Shown: positions 6,956 through 15,436 of the stretch, one piece after another
Layout: each line of letters opens with the position of its first letter
Position numbering within the stretch: position 1 is the stretch's first letter
Source: Bacteroidales bacterium WCE2008
GTDB lineage: Bacteria; Bacteroidota; Bacteroidia; Bacteroidales; UBA932
Assembly: GCA_900167925.1 (NCBI GenBank)
Contig: FUZM01000002.1
Coordinates: forward strand, 470,244 to 534,243
Length of the DNA stretch: 64,000 nucleotides
Reading direction: 5' to 3'
Notes under the pieces: generated by a model
Database searches by the model: none
Seen by the model: only the letters and a program-made list of their open reading frames with translations
What the model was told of the DNA's origin: nothing
Position numbers and translations under genes: made by a program

Positions 6956-9793
6956 ATGAAAGGAATAGCCATACCATTGGTTTTGTTTGCCGCAGCCTGT
7001 TCCGGTCTGGAGAAAGAAGCAGGCACGACAGTCAGCTTCGCCCTGTACGACGAGGCAGGTACGCGCAGCAGCTACGTCTCCGGAGCAGACTATTCAGTCG
7101 ATAAAGTCCTGTTTGCGGTATATGACAAGGACGGACGTCTGGAATACAGTACGACTTCCGGACAATCATTCAGTTATGAATTCCGGAAGGGAGAGGATTA
7201 TGACATCGTGGCCCTTGTCAACAGCAGTCTGGCTCCCGGGAAAATTCCCGCGACCTTCGGAGACGGCACGGCTTTCCGCGAGAAACTTCCTGCCTCCAGA
7301 CTGTCACCGGAGATCGTATCGGCAAAAGGTCTGCCCATGGCCGGTAAAATCCATATAAAAGAGTCTGATCTCGTCGCCGGTTCGACCGTGAGGATTCCCA
7401 TTGTCAGGAAATTCGCCCGTCTCGACATCAGAGTCGACTTCTCATCATTCTACGAAAGCCTCAACGGAATATCCAGACTGGACTGCGAAACCCGGCTCGG
7501 AGAGATGATTTCCGCCGTAAGGATCTCGGCCGGAGGAGTCAACGGAAGGATCTCGCACTTTGCCCCTTCGTCGGCGAAATCCGGCGGCGATATCATGAAG
7601 ACGTCAACCGACAGCGACAGCCGGCGCCTGACCGGGACGATGCTGGACCTGAGTATTTATGTCCCTGAGAACATGAAAGGGACGCTTCTGCCAGGGAACG
7701 GGAGTCCATCGGGGAAGACAGCCGCGGCCCTCGGCAAAGAGGCGGATTTATGTACATACGTCGAGATCGATTTTTCCATGGCCCGCGAAATCATGGGCGT
7801 CGGAGGCGATCTGAAATACCGCTTCTACCCCGGCGCCGACGCAGTCTCCAACTTCGACATCGAGGGCGGGAAGGCTTATCCGATAACGCTGGTTCCGTCG
7901 TTCGACAATGCTCTCGACCTGGAAGTCGAATGGAAACTGGATAACAGCGGATGGGACGACACGCGTTCGCTATGCTTCTCGCAGAGCAGATACTTTGCGC
8001 CGAAGGGAAAAGTATTCCGTTTTTCAGGAAAACTGGACTATGAAGGCCGCGGCAGCAGTCCGGCTTTCGCAGGAAAAGATATCTTCTATAGCATAAGACC
8101 GGCTTCCGGAGAGGCGTGGACCGATATCGAATCCGGCTTGAGCGCAGGAACAGAAATAATCCCCGGAGTCAGATTCATCTCGGCTTCGGGCTGCGATGAA
8201 GAGGGCTACGAGGGACTGAATTTACAGTTCTCTTCCGCGCTCGGCACGAAATACAAGCTTCGGATGAATTCCCGGGATGGCAGGCACTCGGCCAGTTGTG
8301 ACGTCACTGTAATTACGGACGAGGAACTCGGTCTCTCATGGAACCGGGAACCGGCTGTCGTTGCCATGAAGGGCTCTCTTTCGGTTTCAAATCTGGAGCC
8401 TGCGCTTAATGAATCTCTGGAATCCTTTACAGTCCTGGAGGGAAAGGAGCATGTCAGGTACTCTTCATCAGGCAAAGCGCTGTCCGTTTCCGCAATTTCT
8501 CCGGGAGAAGTGAAGATTCTGGCAAAGACCAGCATCTTCGGCGAACCGGGACGTAGCAGGATCATAACCCTGCCGATATCTGCTCCCGCCCTCCATACCA
8601 CTGCAGCCAGCACCGACGGCCGTATCACCCTCAATCCCGACGGAACATCCATCAATCTCGAACCGTTCTACACCATCCCAGGCTCGTCAGCCAGATACAC
8701 ATCCTACGACGCTTCGCTCTTTGCGGAGCTGCTCCGTCCTTCCGTCTCCGTATCCGGTCCGTGGCTCGGGTCCTCCGGGACATCCTCCGTCAATATCGCG
8801 CACATAAACCATTCCCCGGAAGGGTCCACCATCGTAGAGTATCTGCCCTTACTGTCTTCCTCCCCTGTCGGCGCCGTCACCATATCCCCGGCCTCTTCTT
8901 CCTGCGGAGTGCAGCCCCTTTCCATTCAGGCCCACACTTTCGACATATTCGCGGACCTGCGCGGCAACCGCAGCTTCGGGGTCTACCACGACCGCTCGCT
9001 AGTGCTCCCGTACAGACTCCGCGACAAGCTCAACGAGCCCCTCAAGACCGAAGCCGACTTCCCCGTCAACGCCATATTCAACGGAAACCGGTCTCTACTG
9101 TCCTTCTTTTCGGACTGCTTGTTCACCAACGGGGGATACAACAACTCCGTCGTCATCACCGGCACCTTCTCTCCCCGCTCCTCCGGCGGCGCAAGACTCA
9201 CCAAGATCGCCTTCGAGTTCATCGACGGCAAGGACGTCAAACATCTCGCAGGTATGCATACACTGTACGCCAGGCTGACAAGAGGAGGAGAGACTCTGAC
9301 CGCAAAGATGGGCACATTCGAGGTATATACCCACATTGCCGTCGGAGGCAGGATGGTCTCAGAAGGGCCTATGGAGCTGGTATCTGTCCAAATGTCGAAT
9401 TATGACCACATACGCGGAGTGTTCAGCAGTATCGTGGAGTTCGACGACCTCAAGTTCCGCTTCAACACGGGCGCCATCTTCAACAACCCGTCTCCAGTCC
9501 CGTCTGGAGACATGTCGGACGGATATGTCAACTGGGGAGTGTTCGGGCTCGAGACCATGTTCTACATACCGCCGCGTTCGATACCTTACCACAGAGGTGA
9601 CTACATGTGTCCGCTGCTGATATGTACATCGGATGGAAAGCATACCATTCCATATGGTTCGGTGCTTCATTATGTTTATCCGGAAGGAAATCATGATAGA
9701 AATGATGATGGATACTACTGTCTGGGATATCTGTTCGACTACTGCAAGCAGTCCATGGGATGGATCGACTATTTTGACTACTACGGACTGTAA
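6956..9793 (+). CDS. Large fimbrial tip-like lipoprotein (DUF4906-like)
   Basis: This 945-residue protein starts at the ATG at 6956, two bases after the previous stop; a longer frame from 6917 would put a charged extension before the signal peptide. The lipobox is F-A-A-A-C (Cys15). An N-terminal fimbrillin-like module follows, with T-R at about 40 as a possible trimming site and I-P-I-V-R-K-F-A-R-L-D-I-R-V at about 145. The rest is a long series of beta-rich segments ending in an aromatic C-terminus (DYFDYYGL). Size, position at the cluster end and layout fit the large tip proteins of Bacteroides fimbriae, many of which carry DUF4906. The domain name is from memory and would need a profile search. 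Confidence 0.65.
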   Translation: MKGIAIPLVLFAAACSGLEKEAGTTVSFALYDEAGTRSSYVSGADYSVDKVLFAVYDKDGRLEYSTTSGQSFSYEFRKGEDYDIVALVNSSLAPGKIPATFGDGTAFREKLPASRLSPEIVSAKGLPMAGKIHIKESDLVAGSTVRIPIVRKFARLDIRVDFSSFYESLNGISRLDCETRLGEMISAVRISAGGVNGRISHFAPSSAKSGGDIMKTSTDSDSRRLTGTMLDLSIYVPENMKGTLLPGNGSPSGKTAAALGKEADLCTYVEIDFSMAREIMGVGGDLKYRFYPGADAVSNFDIEGGKAYPITLVPSFDNALDLEVEWKLDNSGWDDTRSLCFSQSRYFAPKGKVFRFSGKLDYEGRGSSPAFAGKDIFYSIRPASGEAWTDIESGLSAGTEIIPGVRFISASGCDEEGYEGLNLQFSSALGTKYKLRMNSRDGRHSASCDVTVITDEELGLSWNREPAVVAMKGSLSVSNLEPALNESLESFTVLEGKEHVRYSSSGKALSVSAISPGEVKILAKTSIFGEPGRSRIITLPISAPALHTTAASTDGRITLNPDGTSINLEPFYTIPGSSARYTSYDASLFAELLRPSVSVSGPWLGSSGTSSVNIAHINHSPEGSTIVEYLPLLSSSPVGAVTISPASSSCGVQPLSIQAHTFDIFADLRGNRSFGVYHDRSLVLPYRLRDKLNEPLKTEADFPVNAIFNGNRSLLSFFSDCLFTNGGYNNSVVITGTFSPRSSGGARLTKIAFEFIDGKDVKHLAGMHTLYARLTRGGETLTAKMGTFEVYTHIAVGGRMVSEGPMELVSVQMSNYDHIRGVFSSIVEFDDLKFRFNTGAIFNNPSPVPSGDMSDGYVNWGVFGLETMFYIPPRSIPYHRGDYMCPLLICTSDGKHTIPYGSVLHYVYPEGNHDRNDDGYYCLGYLFDYCKQSMGWIDYFDYYGL

Positions 9794-9811
9794 CCGGAGG
9801 ATACCGGAAAG

Positions 9812-9849
9812 AATAATGGACGCCACGCTGCCGTGACGTCCATTCTTTG
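9812..9849. terminator. Bidirectional terminator between convergent genes
   Basis: AATGGACGCCACG (9815-9827) pairs with CGTGACGTCCATT (9832-9844), one mismatch, four-base loop. A short T-rich run follows on either strand. It separates the fimbrial cluster from the convergent lipoprotein gene. Confidence 0.75.
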
Positions 9850-9866
9850 TATATCATATAGCCTGT

Positions 9867-10889
9867 CTACCAGACCTTGAATTCTGTGGCATCCTTATTC
9901 TTTTCTATCGATGCAAGAATTCCTATAGTTGACGATTTGGCGTTGATGTCACTCTTGTCAACGTCGTATATCTCGGGATGAACAATCAATCCATTTTTGT
10001 AACTATATAAGAATACCTTCTTTCCCACTAGAACGGAGATATCGCGATTATAGTTGTCGTTGACATCCTCTATCCAGTCGTCCTCTCCGAGAAGTTTCTT
10101 GGCGGCAAAATACTGTTCGGAACCCGTTCTGTCATGTCCGGCCTTGAAACTGGTCATGGACGATTTCATGTACCTGTAAGAGGCATTCTCCGGTTCCAGG
10201 CCGATTATAGTCAGTTCGTACCACGTGCGGAAAGGATATACAAGGTAGCCTTCTTCATTCTCATATCTCTCAGAAGGGCCAAGAATTACACTTGTGCCGC
10301 CCTGCATCTGCCTGTCGTCCCAGAGCTTGGCGAGGAAGGTGGTATCTAGGTCGCCTTTGGTGACGGTGCCGGCGTCGGAGTCCACTATCCATTTCCTGCA
10401 TCCGATCCTGAGGCCCTGGGGATAAATGGAGCTCTTCGCCTTCACATGGATCCTCCTCGTGGTCCTGTCGCCCTTCTTGCCAGTCCAGACAGTGATGTCC
10501 GTCTCGCCGTCGGACTTGTACTTCAGGCGGAACGTGTTCCCGTCAATCCTGGACACCTCAACTATCTTTCCGGATCCCGACTCCACGGCAACCCCGGCGA
10601 ACTTGGCGTCAGTACTCTCCGCATGAATCGTCACCTTGTTCATCTTCGTGACGTAAAGGTCATCGATGCTCTCCCCGACACTGTCAAGCCGGCCGATCCC
10701 GTCGACTGTCCAAGGCACGACATAACCCTGACGGTTCTCCTCGATGCTCAATGTATAATCCACCGGCTCCGAGGTGGGAGAATCCTCTGTCTTCCCGCCC
10801 TTGCAGCAAGTCAAAAAGGAAACGAATAAAACTGTCGCTAAAACCCGGACGCAACGGATCATGTTGCTGGAAATAGGAAAGGTTGCCAT
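9867..10889 (-). CDS. Surface lipoprotein with Ig-like (Big-type) module, function unknown
   Basis: This 340-residue protein has a signal peptide ending F-L-T-C-C. A later Met at residue 10 (position 10862) would give a more classical signal peptide, but the ATG at 10889 has an A-rich upstream stretch, so the start is uncertain. Residues of about 85-150 look like a bacterial Ig-like (Big) module: K-F-A-G-V-A-V, then I-D-G-N-T-F-R-L-K-Y-K and T-D-I-T-V-W-T. The C-terminal 180 residues resemble nothing I recognise. It stands alone between the fimbrial cluster and an M49-like gene. Confidence 0.6.
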   Translation of the reverse strand: MATFPISSNMIRCVRVLATVLFVSFLTCCKGGKTEDSPTSEPVDYTLSIEENRQGYVVPWTVDGIGRLDSVGESIDDLYVTKMNKVTIHAESTDAKFAGVAVESGSGKIVEVSRIDGNTFRLKYKSDGETDITVWTGKKGDRTTRRIHVKAKSSIYPQGLRIGCRKWIVDSDAGTVTKGDLDTTFLAKLWDDRQMQGGTSVILGPSERYENEEGYLVYPFRTWYELTIIGLEPENASYRYMKSSMTSFKAGHDRTGSEQYFAAKKLLGEDDWIEDVNDNYNRDISVLVGKKVFLYSYKNGLIVHPEIYDVDKSDINAKSSTIGILASIEKNKDATEFKVW

Positions 10890-10959
10890 ATCTTTTTCAT
10901 TTTCACCAAGATACGCATAAAAAACCTGTTCCGCAATCCTTTTCCGGAAAAATTCGAAT

Positions 10960-12555
10960 TTACTTAGCGAATACGAAGCGTATGTCGACCGGAATCTTCT
11001 CGAGTTCGAGAGCGACGACGTCAGCCTTGATGGAGGCAGGCATCTCGGAATACTTCACTACAAAGGCGGAAGCAGCTGCAGCATCGCCTTCAGCCTGGAG
11101 CTTGAGCACCTCGGCGGCGAAAGCCTCGATAGCCTCGGAAGCCTTGGCGTAATCGATAGTATAGTATCCGGCCTCGTTATTCCTTACGAGAGCCTCTTTC
11201 TCGACGAGATAATTGTAGATCATCACATTAGCCTTGCCGGTACCCTCCTCTACGCCGAAACGTGCAGAACGGATAAGGCTGGTAACGAAAGTAGTGATGA
11301 AATCCTCCTTCTGGAGAAGATTAGGGAAGACATGCCTCTCTCCGAGGCGCTTTGCAAGATATACGCCGAGGATATTGGCCTTAGCCTCCTCGAGAGTATA
11401 TGCATCTGCACCGAGGACATCAACGACATCGCGGCCGTCAAGAGTCTGCTTGACGCCGAGGCCATGGGCAACTTCGCGGAAGGCGATATTCCAGTAGAAA
11501 GCGTCCACGTCGAGATGGGCCTTCTGGGAAGACTCAAGAAGAAGCTGGCCTACAGGGAAAACCGTACGGTTGAACTTCTCGCGGATGACATTATTGAATA
11601 ATATCGTACGTGTACCTCTCTCAGCCTGCACGCGCGGATCATAAGGAAGATTGATGGCAATCACCTTGAAACCGGCATTGTAATTACCAGCGTAGTAAAG
11701 CACGTCGCAAGCGAAGATATTATTGTCGGAACCAGGGACGAAAGACTTGTACTTCTCGTCGCACGGGAGCATGGCCTGAAGCTCCGGAGCCATGTCCGCG
11801 TAGCGGGAGAGCATAGCTGTATGGAGAGTATCCTTAAGCATCACGACGGCTCCGTAAGAAGCCTTGAGACCCCTGTACTCGTCATCATCCTTCTCGTTAG
11901 GGCCGATGACCAGGTCCATCTTGCTGTCATTCATGTCGAGCCATGCAAGCTCGCTCTCGTAATAATCATCGGTACGGAGAGCCTCGGCCTTCTTGAGAAG
12001 ATAATTGCGCACGGAAGGCTTGATAGTGATATCGGCAGCAGCGACAAGATAATTGTAGATCTTGTCCACATGCTCCTTGTAAGCCTCGTGGTAAGGGATG
12101 GCGACGAGCTTGCCCGCCTCATCTCTACGGATCATCGTATATGGGCTATTCTTTGCAGGATCGGCGAAGGCCTCGAACTCGGCCTCGGTCATATCCTCAG
12201 GATAGAAATTCGAGCCGAAAGGTCTGTCGCCATAACCTTTCACGAAAGGTTTTCCGGTGATTCTGTTCCATGGGCCATAATTGACCATGGCGAAATCGCG
12301 GGCCGGCTCAGGAAGAGAATCCATGAGAGCCTTGTCGCCGAAATTCTGGTCCCAGAAGATCTTGTCGGCTTCGTCGGCCGCAAAGCGGTAAAGGTTAAGG
12401 ACTTCCTTGCCATTGTCGGAGATATCGTTGATCGAGGCAGGGACCTCAAGATGGACAACGGCATAATTGTCGAGGTTAGCCTCGAGTCTGGTCTTAGGCT
12501 GTCCGCAAGAAACAACGGCAGCCGCGAAAATTGCTGCAAAAATATAACGTCTCAT
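10960..12555 (-). CDS. M49-like (dipeptidyl-peptidase III fold) lipoprotein with altered zinc motif
   Basis: This 531-residue lipoprotein (lipobox V-V-S-C, Cys17) resembles the M49-type zinc hydrolases of Bacteroidota, which remove dipeptides from short peptides. Support comes from the F-G-S-N-F-Y-P-E-D-M block, the N-L-P-Y-D-P block at about 302, and the motif region at about 356-400: A-F-R-E-V-A-H-G-L-G followed by T-L-E-E-A-K-A-N-I-L-G. In active members the first motif is HExxH; here Arg360 stands where His is expected, while Glu361, His364 and the EE pair (389-390) are kept. The substitution needs one base (CGC against CAC, codon 11476-11478). Activity is therefore doubtful unless this subfamily tolerates Arg. 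A -7-like box (TTAATTTG) lies at 12598-12605. Confidence 0.7.
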   Translation of the reverse strand: MRRYIFAAIFAAAVVSCGQPKTRLEANLDNYAVVHLEVPASINDISDNGKEVLNLYRFAADEADKIFWDQNFGDKALMDSLPEPARDFAMVNYGPWNRITGKPFVKGYGDRPFGSNFYPEDMTEAEFEAFADPAKNSPYTMIRRDEAGKLVAIPYHEAYKEHVDKIYNYLVAAADITIKPSVRNYLLKKAEALRTDDYYESELAWLDMNDSKMDLVIGPNEKDDDEYRGLKASYGAVVMLKDTLHTAMLSRYADMAPELQAMLPCDEKYKSFVPGSDNNIFACDVLYYAGNYNAGFKVIAINLPYDPRVQAERGTRTILFNNVIREKFNRTVFPVGQLLLESSQKAHLDVDAFYWNIAFREVAHGLGVKQTLDGRDVVDVLGADAYTLEEAKANILGVYLAKRLGERHVFPNLLQKEDFITTFVTSLIRSARFGVEEGTGKANVMIYNYLVEKEALVRNNEAGYYTIDYAKASEAIEAFAAEVLKLQAEGDAAAASAFVVKYSEMPASIKADVVALELEKIPVDIRFVFAK

Positions 12556-12597
12556 ATTTAACTTTTCACGGCGTCTGACCGACGTCTAAATGCATTG

Positions 12598-12605
12598 CAA
12601 ATTAA
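12598..12605 (-). promoter_or_regulatory. Probable -7 box of the M49-like gene
   Basis: TTAATTTG on the minus strand matches TAnnTTTG at seven of eight positions, about 43 bp before the ATG. Confidence 0.4.
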
Positions 12606-12611
12606 GCAATT

Positions 12612-14180
12612 TTATCGAATATTTGAAAGAAAAGGAAGGTGATTTCGTATCAGGGCGACGACAGACTTACGCTCCCAGCTATACATACCGACGAAATACA
12701 CGCAAATGCAGGAAACAGCGAAAGTTACGCCAATTCCGGCCAGCCTCGGCCAAAGCTCGGCAGTCACCCCCGAAAGGAGAGCCGAAACAGCCGGTTTGTA
12801 CAGGGCCATATAACCGCCCATCAGCGCGAGGACCAGCGCCGGAGTAACATACGCCTTCCGGAAATACTCGGCGACGTCGAAACCGATCAGCCTGCGCAGC
12901 AGCACCAGCTCTACGATACGGAAGACGACCGAATACCCGATAAATACCCATATTATCGTCACCGGAGGAGCTCCCAGGGCGAATGCCAGAGCGCCCAGCG
13001 GCAAAGCCAGCACCGCCAGCACGCTGCTGCTTATCTGGAACCATTTGATCTTTCCGGTAGCCTGTTCCAGCGTCTGGGTGCCGCCTCCGCAGAAAGCCCG
13101 CACCAGCGCTGAGACCAGCGTCCACCAGCAGAGCGTATACGCCCCTTCCGGGATATTCCTGATCCATGCATGCAGCAGAAAATCCAGCTCGCACAGGGCC
13201 GAGCACACGAAAACGATCATTATCAGCACAGTGAACCTGGATATCTTATATACCAGGTCTATGGTCCTGTCCGAATTGCCACGGCCATAATTCTGGGTAA
13301 TCTGCGGCGCCGCCGAAACAGTCAGCTTGTTGACTGCATTGAGAGTGAAATTCTCTATCTGGAACGCCACGGCGAAAGCCGCGTTCCCGACAGTCCCGAA
13401 GAACCAGTTCACCACCATATTGCTTCCCTGCGAACGGCAGACCGACGAGACGGCCCCGAGGGCAGAATAGAAATTGAACATGAAAACCTCCCGGTACATC
13501 CTGCCGTCCCGGACCATGCGCCAGCGGATGGTCTCCGGCCAGAGACGGGCGCAGATCCAGTGGTAAGCCACCAGAGTCCCGAGAGTCACGGCACTGACCG
13601 CCAGGGCATACAGCCTCAGCTTGTTGCCGCCGGAGAAATATACCAGCAGCACGATCAGTCCGAGACGGACCAGATTGCTGAAGACATCGACAAGAGCGGT
13701 GATATGGAATTTCTCATAAGACTCGATCAGGCTCTGGAACGGTATGTTCACTATACCGATACATGCAACGACCGTCGATACCTGATACACGAACACGGCA
13801 TCCGCCATCTTCCCCTCCGGAACCTTCAGCCAGTTGAGCACATAATAAAGCCCCAGAGTCTCTGCCAGGACCAGAATGACTCCGGCCATGAAAATATGCA
13901 GTACCAGACAGACGTTGAATATCCTCTGCGGATCTCCGTCAGGCTTTCCCTGCTCGATGTTTATATAGCGGCGTGTCGTGGCGCTCATCGCGGCCGTAAG
14001 AAAACTCAGCAGGGCGATGACTCCGGCGACGACGCTGTAAAGACCATAGTCGGAGACGCCCAGAGCTATGAACAGAAGTCTCGTCGCCAGAAGGCCTATG
14101 ACCATGATGCAGACCATCCTGACATTGAATATCAGGGTGTTTCTCGCAATTCTGGCATTTTCCTTATGGTAACCTTCCAT
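12612..14180 (-). CDS. Wzx-like polysaccharide/lipid-linked oligosaccharide flippase
   Basis: This 522-residue protein is strongly hydrophobic with roughly 12-14 predicted membrane segments. It begins with R-N-T-L-I-F-N-V-R-M followed by I-G-L-L-A-T-R-L and G-V-S-D-Y-G-L-Y, the usual opening of the polysaccharide-transport (MOP/MATE superfamily) Wzx family. It would move undecaprenyl-linked glycan units across the inner membrane. It is the last gene of the phosphonate-glycan operon and starts one base after the glycosyltransferase stop (TAG-T-ATG). Its presence shows that the modified glycan is built inside the cell and exported as a lipid-linked unit. Confidence 0.85.
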   Translation of the reverse strand: MEGYHKENARIARNTLIFNVRMVCIMVIGLLATRLLFIALGVSDYGLYSVVAGVIALLSFLTAAMSATTRRYINIEQGKPDGDPQRIFNVCLVLHIFMAGVILVLAETLGLYYVLNWLKVPEGKMADAVFVYQVSTVVACIGIVNIPFQSLIESYEKFHITALVDVFSNLVRLGLIVLLVYFSGGNKLRLYALAVSAVTLGTLVAYHWICARLWPETIRWRMVRDGRMYREVFMFNFYSALGAVSSVCRSQGSNMVVNWFFGTVGNAAFAVAFQIENFTLNAVNKLTVSAAPQITQNYGRGNSDRTIDLVYKISRFTVLIMIVFVCSALCELDFLLHAWIRNIPEGAYTLCWWTLVSALVRAFCGGGTQTLEQATGKIKWFQISSSVLAVLALPLGALAFALGAPPVTIIWVFIGYSVVFRIVELVLLRRLIGFDVAEYFRKAYVTPALVLALMGGYMALYKPAVSALLSGVTAELWPRLAGIGVTFAVSCICVYFVGMYSWERKSVVALIRNHLPFLSNIR

Positions 14181-14181
14181 A

Positions 14182-15435
14182 CTATTCAGTACCGAGATCC
14201 AGTCTCATCTTATAATGTCTGATGACGTCCTTATATATGTCCAGAAGACCGTCCACGACAGCCTTGCGGTCGTGTCTCTTCAGCGCCCTCCGCCTTCCGG
14301 CATCGGCGATCTCCCGGGCGAAGCCCCTGTCCACCCAGAGCAGCTTGATAGCCTCGACGAAATCCGCCTCTTCTCCGGTATATGCCAGCAGGCCGTCTAC
14401 CTCATCTTCTATAAGCGAATAGACTCCGCCGGTATCGGCCGCAATCACCGGGACTCCCATCATCTGGGCCTCGCATACGCTGTTCGGGCTGTTTTCCACA
14501 TAGGACGGATGGACATATATCGCAGCGTCACGCAATTCTTCCACAAGCCTTGCGGCATCCACGACACCGCAGAACTGCACCCCCACGGAATCAGCATCGA
14601 TGCCGGTCAGTTCCTCAAAGAAAGCGGCATTGACATTGCCGAATACTTTCCACACGAAATCCCTGCCCCAGTTCTTCAGCAGCGCTGCAGTACGGAGAAT
14701 GACATCCGCCCCCTTATACGGCGCCTCCGATATGGTGGAGACAAGCTTGAGATTCTCAGGCATGACTGTCTGAGGTTCGGCCAGATAGAACTCAGGCCGC
14801 AGTATCTCGTCGCAATGGTAGTAACGGTGATTGGGGTTCATCATCCAGGACAGAGTCCTGTCCCAGGAAGTCCTGCCGGCGACATATCTTGTAAATGAAA
14901 GTATGTCGTATTCCCTAAGGCAGGCCTCGTTCAGATGCCGCCAGTTATAGACTTTCCATAGGAATCCCGAGATTCCGGAAGACATTCTGAAATACTTGCC
15001 CCAGGACACATCAGGAGGCAGATAATACTTGAAGCATGCATTGAGAATGCCCTGCAGATGGATAAGGACCGGGATCCTGACTCTTCCTGCGACAAGGCCG
15101 TAGGCATGTTCCGAACCGAAGACTTCAATGATATCCGGCTTGAAATCCTCGACGACTTTGACAAGGTCATCGACAAGTCCGTCGTATCTGGAGTCTTCAC
15201 CGATAAAAAGATATTTAATCCTGGAGAATCTGGTATCAGAACGGTCAGGGACGGGATAATAGGTGACGCCCCCTTCCTCAACCTTGGCCGGCTGCCCGGC
15301 CATGACAAAGCATACTCCGAGCTCCACCTCTCCGGACATCAGCGTCTCAAGGGAAGACACCCACCCGACGCCGTTATATTTGCCGTTTCGGACAGGATAA
15401 TTGGAAGAACTATGAGTAAACCAGAGTACTCTCAT
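14182..15435 (-). CDS. GT4-family glycosyltransferase
   Basis: This 417-residue GT-B fold enzyme has the retaining GT4 donor-site pattern: A-P-Y-K-G-A-D at about 240, then H-P-S-Y-V-E-N-S-P-N-S-V-C-E-A at about 310-325, and G-V-P-V-I-A-A-D-T-G-G at about 330. The N-terminus (M-R-V-L-W-F-T) lacks a signal peptide, so the enzyme acts on the cytoplasmic face of the inner membrane. It is the only glycosyltransferase in the operon. The sugar donor is unknown; the nearby GDP-fucose genes make a fucosyl or related transfer possible but unproven. It starts one base after the dehydrogenase-LicD stop (TGA-C-ATG). Confidence 0.85.
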   Translation of the reverse strand: MRVLWFTHSSSNYPVRNGKYNGVGWVSSLETLMSGEVELGVCFVMAGQPAKVEEGGVTYYPVPDRSDTRFSRIKYLFIGEDSRYDGLVDDLVKVVEDFKPDIIEVFGSEHAYGLVAGRVRIPVLIHLQGILNACFKYYLPPDVSWGKYFRMSSGISGFLWKVYNWRHLNEACLREYDILSFTRYVAGRTSWDRTLSWMMNPNHRYYHCDEILRPEFYLAEPQTVMPENLKLVSTISEAPYKGADVILRTAALLKNWGRDFVWKVFGNVNAAFFEELTGIDADSVGVQFCGVVDAARLVEELRDAAIYVHPSYVENSPNSVCEAQMMGVPVIAADTGGVYSLIEDEVDGLLAYTGEEADFVEAIKLLWVDRGFAREIADAGRRRALKRHDRKAVVDGLLDIYKDVIRHYKMRLDLGTE

Positions 15436-15436
15436 G

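Noticed and set aside
9812..9849. Hairpin after the fimbrial cluster as an invertible element end
   Set aside because: The arms are separated by only four bases and T-rich runs follow, so an ordinary bidirectional terminator explains it.
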